The notes: a model not told the origin generated them from the sequence alone. 64,000 nt of DNA from Rikenella microfusus (GCA_020722575.1 DYKN01000002.1:62001-126000); one strand, 5' to 3'. Counted from the stretch's first letter, positions 1 through 9,783 are shown. Program-made: numbers and translations.

Positions 1-1
1 T

Positions 2-595
2 GTTCATGCCCGTTTTTTCTGTGCTCATTTTGATAGTGAGAATAAGCATCTTGATTCAGATAAAAATTTTATTAATCGCATTAATAAATTCCTTCCTGAA
101 GATATAGCAGTGACACAAGTCAGACGGGTTAAAAATGAAGCTCATGCCAGATACAGTGCACTATCGAGAACATATCTATATTATATATTAAAATGTAAAG
201 ATCCTTTCATGATAGACCGGGCCTGGTATATTCCTTATGATTTGAACATTGAGACCATGAACATGGCTTCAAATATTTTATTGAAATACAATGATTTCAC
301 AAGCTTCAGCAAATTACACTCTGGTGCAAAGACAAATATCTGCAAAATATATTATGCCGGATGGAATTCTGACGATAACATTTTAATCTTCAAAATAAAG
401 GCAGACAGGTTTTTACGAAACATGGTAAGAGCCATTGTTGGTACTATGGTTGATGTAGGAAGAGGTAAGATTGATTTGTCAGAATTTGAAAAAATCATTC
501 TTGCGAAAAACAGGTGTGCGGCAGGCATATCTGTACCTGCAAAAGGATTGTTTCTTAGTGATATAGAATATCCTGATGATATTTTTTTAATATAA
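2..595 (+). CDS. truA: tRNA pseudouridine synthase A, 3' part (truncated by window edge)
   Basis: TruA converts uridines 38-40 of the tRNA anticodon arm to pseudouridine in the cytoplasm. The open frame enters from the left edge and its first visible residues are VHARFFCAHFD, the tail of the TruA active-site motif (GRTDAGVHA); the catalytic Asp itself lies just outside the window. Downstream features fit the family: YSALSRTYLYYIL, DFTSFSK, and FLRNMVRAIVGTMVDVGRGKI, the conserved C-terminal core. The first internal ATG (110) is not the start, because coding continues upstream of it. The gene runs convergently into aroE and the two stops overlap by 9 bp. Identity is confident; only the N-terminus is missing. 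Confidence 0.93.
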   Translation, partial: VHARFFCAHFDSENKHLDSDKNFINRINKFLPEDIAVTQVRRVKNEAHARYSALSRTYLYYILKCKDPFMIDRAWYIPYDLNIETMNMASNILLKYNDFTSFSKLHSGAKTNICKIYYAGWNSDDNILIFKIKADRFLRNMVRAIVGTMVDVGRGKIDLSEFEKIILAKNRCAAGISVPAKGLFLSDIEYPDDIFLI

Positions 596-1339
596 AGGAT
601 CGTTCCATATCTCCCATGATTTTTCTGCCTGGAGTTTAAGCATTGATAACCCGTTAATAATCATACACCCTCTCTTCTCCCCTTCTTTAAGAAATAATGT
701 TTTCTCAGGATTATAAATAAGGTCATATAAAATATGTGATTTCGTAAGGAGATCATAAGGAATTTCAGGTTTAGCATCCGTTTCAGGGTACATACCAATG
801 GGGGTTGTGTTAACAATAAGTCTTGTATTTTTTATCAGAGCATCTGTTATATCTCTATAGGTAATACGGTTATCACCTGGAGTACGAGAGACAAATATTT
901 TATTAATATTTAAGCTATCAAGAACATAGGCTACAGCACCTGAACTCCCTCCAGTGCCCAGAATTAATGCCTGTTTGACATTATTGTCGAGATATGGCAA
1001 CAATGATTGCCTGAATCCATAGATATCAGAATTATACCCTTTCAATATAGTTTTCCGGTCGAATCTTATGATTTTGATAACATTCACTGACCCAGCATTT
1101 TTTGCCTGCTGGTCTATAGAATCAAGAAATTTAAAGACCTTTTTTTTGTAGGGGATTGTTACATTGAGTCCGCAAAGTTCTATTTCATTATTAATTAAAC
1201 TGGTAAGTTCTTCTATATTTTCAAGGGGGTAGTTTTTATAAATAGCGTCGGTAATTGATTCGAGTTTGAATTTGTTATGAAAATAGGCTGCTGAAAATGA
1301 ATGTTCAAGTGGGAATCCTATTAGTCCGTATTTTCTCAT
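587..1339 (-). CDS. aroE: Shikimate dehydrogenase
   Basis: Reduces 3-dehydroshikimate to shikimate with NADPH, in the chorismate pathway. The 250-residue protein is slightly shorter than the usual ~270. The substrate-binding N-terminus reads GLIGFPLEHSFSAAYFHNKF; catalytic Lys65 sits in NVTIPYKK; GYNSD (101-105) matches the family GxNTD element with Asp105; the nucleotide-binding turn is GTGGSSG (128-134) in place of the common GAGGA; NTTPIGM follows. It is the last gene of a minus-strand group TPR-ComA-aroE, 41 nt after the ComA-like gene. Its tail overlaps the end of truA. ATG start at 1339. Confidence 0.95.
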   Translation of the reverse strand: MRKYGLIGFPLEHSFSAAYFHNKFKLESITDAIYKNYPLENIEELTSLINNEIELCGLNVTIPYKKKVFKFLDSIDQQAKNAGSVNVIKIIRFDRKTILKGYNSDIYGFRQSLLPYLDNNVKQALILGTGGSSGAVAYVLDSLNINKIFVSRTPGDNRITYRDITDALIKNTRLIVNTTPIGMYPETDAKPEIPYDLLTKSHILYDLIYNPEKTLFLKEGEKRGCMIINGLSMLKLQAEKSWEIWNDPLY

Positions 1340-1380
1340 AAATACAAATCAGATATAAAGATCTGACAGGGTGTAAATCA

Positions 1381-2154
1381 TTACTTTTTAATATTTTCCG
1401 GGAGGAACTGGAAAAAAGTATCACCCCGTAAGCCAAGCCGGAGTGATTCAAGAGGAATAATTTCGTTCGGAGGTATGTTTCCCAGATTCACGTTGGGTCC
1501 GAAATGTTTAATAAACCAGACTTGCTGTGATTTAAGCGGGGCTTCCCAAATAACATTTTCAAGCTTAACGTGAGTTGATATTGTATCTACAACTGCATGG
1601 TTTATAGATCCGTCATCATTATAGATTCCAATTGTTCCTGATTCTCTCGCTTCTGCAATAACCTTTAAAGAACCTGCGTCGAGTTCTGATTTCATCATAT
1701 CAACCCACTGGTCAGGAGTATAAATAATTTCCTTCTTTTTTGAGCCTACTTCAGAAATTACTGTAACAATTTTTGATAATTTTTTTATATAATCCAATTT
1801 CTGGTTGTGGTCAAGCTCATAAGAACCATCAGAAATTTCCACAAGGGTAATTTCGTTTTCCTGTACATATTCAACAAATTTATTGAACATGCCCCTTATA
1901 ACAAATGCTTCGAATAATGTTCCACCGAAATATGGAATAACGCCAGCATTTTTATAAATTTTTATTTTCTCCCTGCAACCTGGTGTTATCAATGAAGTAC
2001 CGAAGCCCAGTTTAACAAAATCTGTATATTCACTTCCAACCGACATAAAATCTTCGGCTTCTCTAATGCTAAGGCCTTTATCCATAACCATCGTAAGGCC
2101 AAAATGTCTTGGTTTGGCTGGCCGTTCAGGAATGTATGGAATATTTGGTTTCAT
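1381..2154 (-). CDS. Phosphosulfolactate synthase (ComA) family protein
   Basis: ComA adds sulfite to phosphoenolpyruvate to give phosphosulfolactate, the first step of archaeal coenzyme M synthesis. The 257-residue protein matches the family along its length: RPAKPRHFGLTMVMDKG at the N-terminus, FVKLGFGTS, EISDGS, EVGSKK and near the C-terminus VNLGNIPPNE, LESLRLGLRGDT. No other coenzyme M or sulfolactate gene is nearby. Bacteria have no coenzyme M methanogenesis, so the product may feed sulfolactate or sulfonolipid chemistry; that is inference only. It starts 8 nt after the TPR gene stop, so the two are probably co-transcribed. Family assignment is strong, the reaction in this organism uncertain. 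Confidence 0.85.
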   Translation of the reverse strand: MKPNIPYIPERPAKPRHFGLTMVMDKGLSIREAEDFMSVGSEYTDFVKLGFGTSLITPGCREKIKIYKNAGVIPYFGGTLFEAFVIRGMFNKFVEYVQENEITLVEISDGSYELDHNQKLDYIKKLSKIVTVISEVGSKKKEIIYTPDQWVDMMKSELDAGSLKVIAEARESGTIGIYNDDGSINHAVVDTISTHVKLENVIWEAPLKSQQVWFIKHFGPNVNLGNIPPNEIIPLESLRLGLRGDTFFQFLPENIKK

Positions 2155-2162
2155 ATAATTAA

Positions 2163-3581
2163 TTAATTATCAGAGTTAAATTTATTGATAAATGTTTCAA
2201 GTTTATTATTAAATTCGAATAACTGTAATAATTGATTGAATGAATTAAAGATATCAGGGTCAAGTTTAATTGCTGTTGACAGGTGAGCCTCAGCTTCATT
2301 TTCGAGCCCTGTGTAATAATAAAAAGTACCGAGCAAGAAATTGATTCCTGGTATATCTCCGGTTGCTCTATTGGCTCTTTCGAGAAAAGGAATTGATTTT
2401 TCAATCATTTTTTCACTAACAATAATTTTCCCAAGTTCAATCCATGCATCATTAAAATAGGGGTCAATCTTTAGAGATTCGCGAAAGCATCTGAGGGCTC
2501 TTTTCGGATTATTATTGAGCAAAAAAGCTTTTCCAGACAAGAACCATATTTCAGCATTATCAGAGCTATTTTCAGCGGCTTTTCTAAGGCATGCAAGACT
2601 CTTATCAGCATTGCCATCTTTCAATTCCACGGAACCCAGCCCTATCCATGCATCAGCAAAATCCTGATCAATTTCTACGGCTTCATAATAATATTTTCTG
2701 GCAAGTTCATAATTTCCTGATTTTTCGTAGCATTCACCCAGAAAAGTGAGTACTTCGAAATTATCTTGATCATCCTGCAGATATTCTTTGAAAACCTGAA
2801 TAGCTTCCTCGTATCTTGCCATATTCAACAGTACAAGGCCTTTACCCTGCAATGCGAGTTCATCGTGAGAATTTAAAGCCAGTGCAAAATCATATGCTTC
2901 TATGGCTTCTTCATACTTACGAATCTTGAAATAAATCATTGCAAGATTATTCCATGCGCTGTCAGAATAGGGATCTTCATCAAGATATTTATTATAATAA
3001 TTGATACTTTTTTCAAAATCTCCTATCTTTTCAAGCGCATAAGCTATATCGAACAAGTGTTCCGGAAAATCGGGTTCATATTCAATAAGTCTTTCAAGAT
3101 ACGGGATAACCTGTCGAAAATAATTAAGATTCTGTAATACTGAAGAGATGGAGTAAAGGATATTTTCAATATCATCAGAGTCTTTTGTAAGGGCCACATC
3201 AAACATTTTAAGTGCACCTTCAATGTCTCCCATCATAGCCAGCCCTGTACCTTTTGCTATGAAAATCTCATGATTCCATGGTTCAAGCATTTCAAGTCGT
3301 TTTAGTATCCGAAGTGACTCTTCTATTCTTCCCCTGTCGAGTAGAACTTTTGCATTTCGGAGCTGTAAAGGTACAGAATTTGGGTGTTGCCTGCTCGCAA
3401 TTGATGCAGCTTCAAATGCTTTGGAAAGATTGTTTCGTTCGATATAATAATCGATAATTGTTTCAAAATCAGACACATCAAAGAAATAATTCTCATTATT
3501 CCTTTTCATCCTCTCAAATCTCTGAATAACTCTATTAATGTCTTCCTCTTCCCGTGAGTATCTTTGTCTTTCTTCTTCCAT
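2163..3581 (-). CDS. Tetratricopeptide repeat protein
   Basis: A 472-residue protein made almost entirely of TPR helices, for example NSVPLQLRNAKVLLDRGRIEE, SAWNNLAMIYFKIRKYEEAI, ELALQGKGLVLLNMARYEEA and DAWIGLGSVELKDGNADKSL. No signal peptide or membrane span is visible, so it is probably a cytoplasmic scaffold; no specific partner can be named. The frame stays open to 3638, but the ATG at 3581 (MEEERQ) is chosen because an exact Bacteroidetes -7 box lies inside the upstream extension at 3599-3606. The gene heads a group with the ComA-like gene and aroE. Confidence 0.85.
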   Translation of the reverse strand: MEEERQRYSREEEDINRVIQRFERMKRNNENYFFDVSDFETIIDYYIERNNLSKAFEAASIASRQHPNSVPLQLRNAKVLLDRGRIEESLRILKRLEMLEPWNHEIFIAKGTGLAMMGDIEGALKMFDVALTKDSDDIENILYSISSVLQNLNYFRQVIPYLERLIEYEPDFPEHLFDIAYALEKIGDFEKSINYYNKYLDEDPYSDSAWNNLAMIYFKIRKYEEAIEAYDFALALNSHDELALQGKGLVLLNMARYEEAIQVFKEYLQDDQDNFEVLTFLGECYEKSGNYELARKYYYEAVEIDQDFADAWIGLGSVELKDGNADKSLACLRKAAENSSDNAEIWFLSGKAFLLNNNPKRALRCFRESLKIDPYFNDAWIELGKIIVSEKMIEKSIPFLERANRATGDIPGINFLLGTFYYYTGLENEAEAHLSTAIKLDPDIFNSFNQLLQLFEFNNKLETFINKFNSDN

Positions 3582-3598
3582 TAATAAAAATTCTGCTT

Positions 3599-3606
3599 CA
3601 AAGTTA
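3599..3606 (-). promoter_or_regulatory. -7 promoter box of the TPR-ComA-aroE operon
   Basis: Reads TAACTTTG on the minus strand, an exact match to TAnnTTTG, 17 nt before the ATG at 3581. No TTG is present at the usual -33 distance. Its position excludes the longer reading of the TPR gene. Confidence 0.55.
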
Positions 3607-3958
3607 ATACTATTTTTAACCACCTGGCTATATAACAAAATCAGTTATAAACATTTTTTGAGTTTTATAAACATCTTATTTTAAGCTTTATAAAAAAATC
3701 GAAAAGAGAAAAAACAAATTTTTATTATACATACGCAACCGAACGTAATAAAAAATCATCTTATTGTTGAAAAAACCCTCATACCCAATATACCCTAAAA
3801 TTAACCTAAATTCTATCAGAAAAACCGGGGAAACCCGGTTTTTTACATTAAAGCCCTGTCAAAAAATAAAATCATTTATCTTACCGTTTATTCATAAGTT
3901 AGTGGGACTAACTGATTATTATACTTCAAATTCGAAAATTAAGATAATTAAAAAATAT
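3607..3958. other. Intergenic region between divergent TPR and PD40 genes
   Basis: About 350 bases, very AT-rich, with no convincing gene. It holds the hairpin at 3820-3843 and is flanked by the two -7 boxes for the divergent genes. A 70-codon open frame at 3764-3976 has low-complexity composition, spans the hairpin and is judged non-coding. Confidence 0.5.
3820..3843. terminator. Terminator-like GAAA-tetraloop hairpin
   Basis: A perfect 10-bp stem, AAAAACCGGG pairing with CCCGGTTTTT, closed by a GAAA tetraloop and followed by further T. The sequence looks like a Rho-independent terminator on either strand. It is not downstream of either flanking gene but sits between two divergent promoters, so it may insulate them or end an unseen short transcript. 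Confidence 0.55.
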
Positions 3959-3966
3959 TACCTTTG
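3959..3966 (+). promoter_or_regulatory. -7 promoter box of the PD40 lipoprotein gene
   Basis: TACCTTTG, an exact TAnnTTTG match, ends 21 nt before the ATG at 3988. No clear -33 TTG. Confidence 0.5.
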
Positions 3967-3987
3967 TTATAAATAATTATATTGATT

Positions 3988-5010
3988 ATGAAGCTATCTC
4001 CTAGAACATTTGCGTTGATATTTTTTGCAGGAGTTATTATATTGGCTTTTTATTCTACGGAATCGTGCAAAAAAGATACTCAGGTACTTATTCCGAAGGG
4101 AATTTTCCCTGACTCAGTTTATAATTTGGACGGATTAAATTCTGAATATGATGATTATAATTGTAATATTAAGATTCTGGAAGGAAATATACCTGTAATT
4201 TTTTCAAGTAACAGAAATAGCAGTGGAGGACAGTTTGACTTTGTTCAGGGCATTATTTCATTCAGTTTTGATCAGATTTCAGGGGACTTTCTTCTTTACA
4301 GTGAGATGGCTCCTGATGTATATTACTCTGAATTATTGCGTCATATCAATACTGAATTGAATGATTTTGGGCCTTACAGTTTTTTCAGTTCCATAGATGG
4401 TTATGAATATCTGTTCACATCCTCAGAAACTACTGAAAATTCTCTTGACCTGTTTTTTGTTAAAAGTCTGCCAAGGTTTGGAAATAACGTTCCTGTTGTT
4501 AGCGGACCATCACCAGTTTCAATTATAAACAGTTCAAATAATGATGCTTATATTACTTTTGACTTTAATGGTGATTCAATTTATTTCTGTTCTGACAGAG
4601 ATGGAAATTTTGATATATATGTCCAGCCAAGAAATCCTGCAATAGCCACAGATATTTTTCTTGGGGGGAGTTTTCAGACAGCTGAAAAGGTTGACAGTAT
4701 CAACAGTGAATCAAACGATAAAGCGCCTTTTATATTTATGAATTATATGGTTTTTGCCTCTGACAGGCATGGAGGGATGGGTGGATATGATTTATATTAT
4801 TCGGTTTTCAAGGATGGTAAATGGAGTTTCCCTATAAATATGGGGCCTAAAGTTAATACTGACATGAATGAATTCAGGCCTGTTATATTGTGGCACAGAG
4901 ATTTCTCAAATGTTGCAATAGTATATTCATCAGACAAGCCCGGAGGTAAAGGCAGATATGATTTATATTTTACAGGATTCTCATTTCCTGAAGAGTCTAT
5001 TATTTATTAG
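3988..5010 (+). CDS. PD40 (WD40-like/TolB-type) beta-propeller lipoprotein
   Basis: A 340-residue protein with an N-terminal hydrophobic stretch (about residues 8-22) ending in STESC-KK, a lipobox-like site, so probably a membrane-anchored lipoprotein. The body carries PD40 blades: [37 protein letters not shown] with [14 protein letters not shown], and [18 protein letters not shown]. Such propellers occur in OmpA-linked and TolB-like envelope proteins of Bacteroidota; no specific ligand can be inferred. The ATG at 3988 is preferred over an in-frame TTG two codons upstream. Its 3' end overlaps the end of folD by 11 bp. Monocistronic with its own promoter. Confidence 0.8.
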   Translation: MKLSPRTFALIFFAGVIILAFYSTESCKKDTQVLIPKGIFPDSVYNLDGLNSEYDDYNCNIKILEGNIPVIFSSNRNSSGGQFDFVQGIISFSFDQISGDFLLYSEMAPDVYYSELLRHINTELNDFGPYSFFSSIDGYEYLFTSSETTENSLDLFFVKSLPRFGNNVPVVSGPSPVSIINSSNNDAYITFDFNGDSIYFCSDRDGNFDIYVQPRNPAIATDIFLGGSFQTAEKVDSINSESNDKAPFIFMNYMVFASDRHGGMGGYDLYYSVFKDGKWSFPINMGPKVNTDMNEFRPVILWHRDFSNVAIVYSSDKPGGKGRYDLYFTGFSFPEESIIY

Positions 5011-5881
5011 CATCTTTCAGTGTAGCTGCAAGCAGAGTATTACGGAGAAGTGATACTCTTGTCATAGGTCCAACTCCGCCAGGTACAGGGGTGATATAAG
5101 AGCATTTTGGGGCAACATTTTCAAAATCAACATCTCCTTTCAGTTTCCATCCTGATTTTGTTTTGTCTGATTTAACTCTTGTTGTTCCGACATCTATTAC
5201 AACCGCTCCTTCCTTAACCATATCTTCAGTTACGAAATTAGGTGATCCAATGGCAGCAATAAGGATATCGGCTTTTCTTGTTATTTCTGCAATATTTTTA
5301 GTCCTGCTATGAGCAACAGTTACAGTTGCATCAACACCTTTTAATGAAAGAAGGATACTTACAGGGCGTCCGACGATATTGCTTCTTCCTATTACCACAC
5401 AATATTTTCCAGCAGTTTCGATATTATATCGTTTAAGGAGTTCAATAATACCGTATGGTGTAGCAGGAAGAAAGCATGGAAGTCCCAGTATCATTTTACC
5501 GATGTTTGACGGATGGAAGCCATCAACATCTTTTGAGGGATCAATTGCCTCAATGATCTTTACTTCCTTAATATGGTCAGGAAGAGGTAACTGAACAATA
5601 AAACCATCTATATCTGGATTACTGTTTAGTGATTTAATAGCATCAAGCAATTCCTTTTCACTGGTATTTGCATCAAGTCTGTTCAAGGAGGATTTGAAAC
5701 CTACCTCTTCACAATCTTTAATTTTATTTGCAACATAGGTTTCGGCTGATGGATTATTTCCGGCAAGAACAGCTGCCAGATGCGGAATTTTGAGCCCGGA
5801 TAATACTCTTTTATTAACCTCTTGCTTTATTTCAAGCTTGATGTCACTGGCTATTTTTTCCCCATCAATTAATTTATACAT
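5000..5881 (-). CDS. folD: Bifunctional methylenetetrahydrofolate dehydrogenase/cyclohydrolase
   Basis: Interconverts 5,10-methylene-, methenyl- and 10-formyl-tetrahydrofolate with NADP, feeding purine and formyl-methionine synthesis. At 293 residues it is full length. The catalytic YVANK (Tyr49, Lys53), QLPLP (Gln97), KDVDGFHP (Asp120), nucleotide-binding GRSNIVGRP (165-173), and C-terminal [11 protein letters not shown] are all present. It is the third gene of the argS-ffh-folD run, 12 nt after ffh. Cytoplasmic. Its end overlaps the PD40 gene tail-to-tail. Confidence 0.97.
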   Translation of the reverse strand: MYKLIDGEKIASDIKLEIKQEVNKRVLSGLKIPHLAAVLAGNNPSAETYVANKIKDCEEVGFKSSLNRLDANTSEKELLDAIKSLNSNPDIDGFIVQLPLPDHIKEVKIIEAIDPSKDVDGFHPSNIGKMILGLPCFLPATPYGIIELLKRYNIETAGKYCVVIGRSNIVGRPVSILLSLKGVDATVTVAHSRTKNIAEITRKADILIAAIGSPNFVTEDMVKEGAVVIDVGTTRVKSDKTKSGWKLKGDVDFENVAPKCSYITPVPGGVGPMTRVSLLRNTLLAATLKDANK

Positions 5882-5893
5882 ATTTAGGATGGT

Positions 5894-7213
5894 TTATCTT
5901 CTGTTAAAAATATTGGTCGGTTTGCCGCCTTTTGCAACTGTTTTCATCATTTTCCGCATCTCGTCAAATTGTCGCAGGAGTTTATTGACATCAGGAACTG
6001 ATGTTCCACTTCCTGCGGCTATTCTTTTCCGGCGACTTCCGTTGATGATATAAGGGTTGCTTCTTTCTTCCGGCGTCATGCTCTGAATGATAGCTTCTAT
6101 ATTTTTAAAAGCGTCATCGTCAATATCGAGGTTTTTCATTGCTTTACTTACTCCAGGGATCATTGAAAGGAGGTCTTTCATATTTCCCATTTTTTTTATC
6201 TGTTGAATCTGGGCGAAGAAATCATTGAAATCGAACTGATCTTTGATTAATTTTTTCTGGAGTTTTCGGGCTTCTTCGATGTTATATTGTTCCTGTGCCT
6301 TTTCAACCAGTGTAACGATATCGCCCATCCCGAGGATGCGGTCGGCCATTCTGGAGGGATAAAAGATGTCAATTGCGTCCATTTTTTCACCGATACTCAC
6401 AAACTTAATTGGTTTGTTGACAACGGCTTTGATAGATAGGGCGGCACCGCCTCGGGTATCACCGTCGAGTTTTGTAAGTACCACACCGGTATAATCAAGT
6501 CTATCGTTAAACTCCTTTGCTGTGTTTACGGCATCCTGGCCTGTCATGGAGTCAACAACAAACAGAATTTCATTTGGTTGAATTGCATTTTTTATTGCAG
6601 AAATTTCTTTCATCATTTCCTCGTCAATGGCCAGTCGGCCGGCTGTGTCGATAATCACCACATCATGGCCTGATTTTCTGGCATCTTTAACTGCATTACG
6701 TGCGATTGTCACAGGGTCCTGACCCGGTTCTCCTGTAAATACCGTAGTATCAATTTGGCTGCCAATAACTTTAAGTTGTTCAATTGCCGCAGGACGGTAA
6801 ATATCACATGCAACCAGCAAAGGATTTTTACTATGTTTAGTTTTCACCCACTTTGCCAGTTTCCCGCTGAAAGTGGTCTTCCCTGAGCCCTGGAGGCCAG
6901 CAATAAGAAGAACAGACGGATTTGCCTTCAGGTTTATATCAGATTTTCCAGAACCCATCAGTTCAATCAATTCGTCATGAACGATCTTTATCATCATCTG
7001 GGAGGGGTTTACTGCTTTCAGAACCTCCTGCCCCAGGGCTTTTTGTTTTACAGTATCAGTAAATTGTCTTGCAATTTTGAAATTAACATCAGCATCGAGC
7101 AAAGCCCGTCTTACTTCCTTAAGTGTCTCTGCAACATTAATTTCTGTAATCCTGCCCTGCCCTTTAAGGATTTTGAATGATTTTTCAAGTTTTTCTGTTA
7201 AATTCTCAAACAT
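5894..7213 (-). CDS. ffh: Signal recognition particle protein
   Basis: Ffh is the GTPase subunit of SRP that carries ribosomes making membrane proteins to FtsY at the inner membrane. The 439 residues show the N domain (1-90), P-loop GLQGSGKT (106-113), DTAGR (189-193), TKLD (247-250) followed by GDTRGGAAL, then the M domain with [13 protein letters not shown] and MIPGVSK. Full length. It lies 19 nt after argS and 12 nt before folD. The 4.5S RNA gene is not in the window. Confidence 0.97.
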   Translation of the reverse strand: MFENLTEKLEKSFKILKGQGRITEINVAETLKEVRRALLDADVNFKIARQFTDTVKQKALGQEVLKAVNPSQMMIKIVHDELIELMGSGKSDINLKANPSVLLIAGLQGSGKTTFSGKLAKWVKTKHSKNPLLVACDIYRPAAIEQLKVIGSQIDTTVFTGEPGQDPVTIARNAVKDARKSGHDVVIIDTAGRLAIDEEMMKEISAIKNAIQPNEILFVVDSMTGQDAVNTAKEFNDRLDYTGVVLTKLDGDTRGGAALSIKAVVNKPIKFVSIGEKMDAIDIFYPSRMADRILGMGDIVTLVEKAQEQYNIEEARKLQKKLIKDQFDFNDFFAQIQQIKKMGNMKDLLSMIPGVSKAMKNLDIDDDAFKNIEAIIQSMTPEERSNPYIINGSRRKRIAAGSGTSVPDVNKLLRQFDEMRKMMKTVAKGGKPTNIFNRR

Positions 7214-7232
7214 ATTCCTTAAAATATATTAA

Positions 7233-9020
7233 TTACATTCTTTCAGGCATTTCAATTCCAAGGAGCCACATAGCTTCATTTAGCACGTATGATATTCTTT
7301 CCGAAAGCAATAGACGAAAATTTCTGATTATTTCATCTTTTTCGCCAAGAATTGTATAGTCGTGATAATACTGATTAAATTCCCTGGCAAGTTCATAGCA
7401 ATAGTTGGCAATCAAAGAAGGGTTATATGACTTTGCTGCCTCACTGACAACAGTTGCGAACCTTCTCAAAATTTTAATAAGGTTAATCTCCTTTGCATTT
7501 GGTATAGCTAATTCAAGTAATTTAGGATCGGAAACTATACTATTTTGTGCTGCTTTTCTCATTACTGACTTAATCCGGGCATAAGTATACTGTATAAATG
7601 GGCCTGTATTTCCATTGAAGTCTATTGATTCGGCCGGATTAAAGAGCATATTTTTTTTAGGATCAACTTTCAGGATAAAGTATTTCAAGGCGCCCAATCC
7701 GACTTTTCTGAAGATTTCCTTCTTTTCGGTTTGTGTGAATCCTTCAAGTTTACCAAGTTCGAGTGATACTTCCCGGGCTGTTTGAATCATTTCCTCTATC
7801 AGGTCATCAGCGTCTACTACTGTGCCTTCGCGTGATTTCATTTTTCCTTCCGGAAGTTCAACCATTCCATATGAGAAATGAATAAGACCATCTGCCCAGT
7901 TGAATCCCATCTTTTTCAGGATGGCTTTTAGTACCTGGAAATGGTAATTCTGTTCATTTCCAACAACATAAATACATTTATCAAACTTATAATCATTCTG
8001 TCGAGCAACTGCGGTACCTATATCCTGTGTGATATAAACGGCTGTTCCATCAGAGCGGAGCAAAACTTTTTGGTCAAGTCCTTCGCCGGTAAGGTCAGCC
8101 CACACAGAACCATCATCTCTTTTATAAAGCAACCCTTTATTGAGTGCTTTCATAACCAGTTCCTTACCATCCTTGTAAGTTTCTGATTCATAGTAAATTC
8201 TATCGAAATCAACTCCCAGTTTTTTATAGGTTTCGTCAAATCCTTCATAAACCCATTTGTTCATCATTCTCCAGATATTTACAACCTCCCTATCGCCTGC
8301 TTCCCATTTTCTTAACATGTCTCTGGCTTCCAGCATAAGGGGTGCTGTTTGCCGGGCAGTCTCCTCGTCAATCCCTTTACTCACAAGATTATCGACTTCA
8401 GCCTTGTATGCATTTTCAAACATTACATAATATTTTCCTACCAGGTGATCACCTTTTATGCCTGAACTTGCAGGTGTTTCACCATTGCCAAACTTGACCC
8501 ATGCAAGCATTGATTTACATATATGAATTCCCCTATCGTTTACAATGTTTGTTTTAATTGCATTATGCCCGCAGGATTTCAAAAGATGGTATAGTGAAAA
8601 ACCCAGAAGGTTATTTCTAATATGTCCGAGGTGCAAAGGTTTATTTGTATTTGGTGATGAATATTCTACCATTATAGTTTCGGGATTTTTAACTTTGCAA
8701 GGCTCAAACAAATTACCCTGTAAGGAGAATTCTTTAAAAAATTTCACCCACCAATTATCAGCAATATTGAGGTTTAAAAAACCTTTAATTACGTTAAATC
8801 CTGATACACCCTGCAGGTTTTTTATTAGGTACTGACCAATCTCTTCTGCTGTTTTCTCTGGAGTGTTTTTGGAACATTTAATCAAAGGATATACTATTAT
8901 GGTAAAATCTCCTTCAAAATCTTTTCGGGTCTCTTCAACCTGAACATGGTTAATATCAATATCCTTCCCATAAAGTGTTTTTACAGCTTCAGATACCTTT
9001 TTCTGTATTATTATTTCCAT
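7233..9020 (-). CDS. argS: Arginyl-tRNA synthetase
   Basis: Class I synthetase charging tRNA-Arg. The 595-residue protein has the N-terminal Add1-type domain (1-110), the HIGH motif as HLGH (130-133), the KMSKS equivalent as KMKSR (393-397), and the C-terminal anticodon-binding DALR-type domain (MLFNPAESIDFNGNTGPFIQ, YTYARI). Usual length for the bacterial enzyme. It is first in the argS-ffh-folD run and has an exact -7 box 25 nt upstream of its ATG. Confidence 0.97.
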   Translation of the reverse strand: MEIIIQKKVSEAVKTLYGKDIDINHVQVEETRKDFEGDFTIIVYPLIKCSKNTPEKTAEEIGQYLIKNLQGVSGFNVIKGFLNLNIADNWWVKFFKEFSLQGNLFEPCKVKNPETIMVEYSSPNTNKPLHLGHIRNNLLGFSLYHLLKSCGHNAIKTNIVNDRGIHICKSMLAWVKFGNGETPASSGIKGDHLVGKYYVMFENAYKAEVDNLVSKGIDEETARQTAPLMLEARDMLRKWEAGDREVVNIWRMMNKWVYEGFDETYKKLGVDFDRIYYESETYKDGKELVMKALNKGLLYKRDDGSVWADLTGEGLDQKVLLRSDGTAVYITQDIGTAVARQNDYKFDKCIYVVGNEQNYHFQVLKAILKKMGFNWADGLIHFSYGMVELPEGKMKSREGTVVDADDLIEEMIQTAREVSLELGKLEGFTQTEKKEIFRKVGLGALKYFILKVDPKKNMLFNPAESIDFNGNTGPFIQYTYARIKSVMRKAAQNSIVSDPKLLELAIPNAKEINLIKILRRFATVVSEAAKSYNPSLIANYCYELAREFNQYYHDYTILGEKDEIIRNFRLLLSERISYVLNEAMWLLGIEMPERM

Positions 9021-9045
9021 TTTTTTTGTCAGTAAAAATCAGCGG

Positions 9046-9053
9046 CAAATATA
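9046..9053 (-). promoter_or_regulatory. -7 promoter box of argS-ffh-folD
   Basis: TATATTTG on the minus strand, exact TAnnTTTG, 25 nt before the argS ATG. No -33 TTG at the usual distance. Confidence 0.5.
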
Positions 9054-9198
9054 ACTCTTTTATAATTTTGTCAGAATGAATAACAACTATATGAATTAAC
9101 AACCAGGAATAAAGGTATTGTTTATAAAACAATCAAAATATTTGACAACTGACGCTTACTTTTTGATGAAAGACATTATAAATAAATCAAAATAAAAT

Positions 9199-9206
9199 TA
9201 TATTTG
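9199..9206 (+). promoter_or_regulatory. -7 promoter box of the SiaC-like gene
   Basis: TATATTTG, exact TAnnTTTG, 45 nt before the ATG at 9252. The resulting leader contains AGGAGAGG at 9213-9220, too far from the start codon to act as its Shine-Dalgarno site. Confidence 0.45.
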
Positions 9207-9251
9207 AAACCAGGAGAGGTAAAAATCGGAATATTAATTCAATAAGAAAAA

Positions 9252-9710
9252 ATGGAAGAATCCAAAAATCTTTATATTAAGCCAACAGTAAAAACTCCTG
9301 AAGTTGATTTTGATTTTCACAGTGGCAATTTGATCCTTTCCGGAAAATCAATTCCTGAAAATGCCACTGAATTATATGAGCCAATATATCAATGGGTAAC
9401 AGAATATGCACGCACGCCTCGTCAGGTTACCAATCTAAGACTTAACCTTCAATATTTCAATACAGCATCTTCTATCTGGCTGGCAAAGATTGTAAATGTT
9501 CTCAGTCGTATAAAAAATCCGGAATACATTCTTTATATACATCTTTATTTCCATATTGAAGAGTATGACAACATGGAAGCTGAAGATCTTAAAGATGCAA
9601 TAAGTCCGGTAACAGATATTCTCAGCAATGCTACTGTCAGCATAGGAGTTAAGGTTTACGGCACTGACGATAATGGTAATATTTTAAAGGAATCGATGGT
9701 ACTTTTATAG
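9252..9710 (+). CDS. SiaC-like regulatory phosphoprotein (DUF1987)
   Basis: In Pseudomonas SiaC is a small partner-switch protein that, depending on phosphorylation by SiaB and dephosphorylation by SiaA, controls the diguanylate cyclase SiaD. This 152-residue protein has the family layout: IKPTVKTPEVDFD at the start, SGNLILSGKSIPENA, and the strand-helix LNLQYFNTASSIWLAKI, in which Thr71 corresponds to the phosphorylated Thr of SiaC. No SiaA, SiaB or diguanylate cyclase gene is nearby, so the partners are elsewhere or different. It is followed 73 nt later by the Memo/AMMECR1 gene on the same strand. Cytoplasmic. Confidence 0.8.
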   Translation: MEESKNLYIKPTVKTPEVDFDFHSGNLILSGKSIPENATELYEPIYQWVTEYARTPRQVTNLRLNLQYFNTASSIWLAKIVNVLSRIKNPEYILYIHLYFHIEEYDNMEAEDLKDAISPVTDILSNATVSIGVKVYGTDDNGNILKESMVLL

Positions 9711-9783
9711 ACACAATTTTCTTTTTTCATTGCTTTTCCTGTGTTTTTAGTTTAATTTTATTACAAATTTCAATCATGTTTAT

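Noticed and set aside
3764..3976. 70-codon open frame between the TPR and PD40 genes
   Set aside because: It runs through a terminator-like hairpin and overlaps the PD40 promoter; its composition is low-complexity with no recognisable domain.
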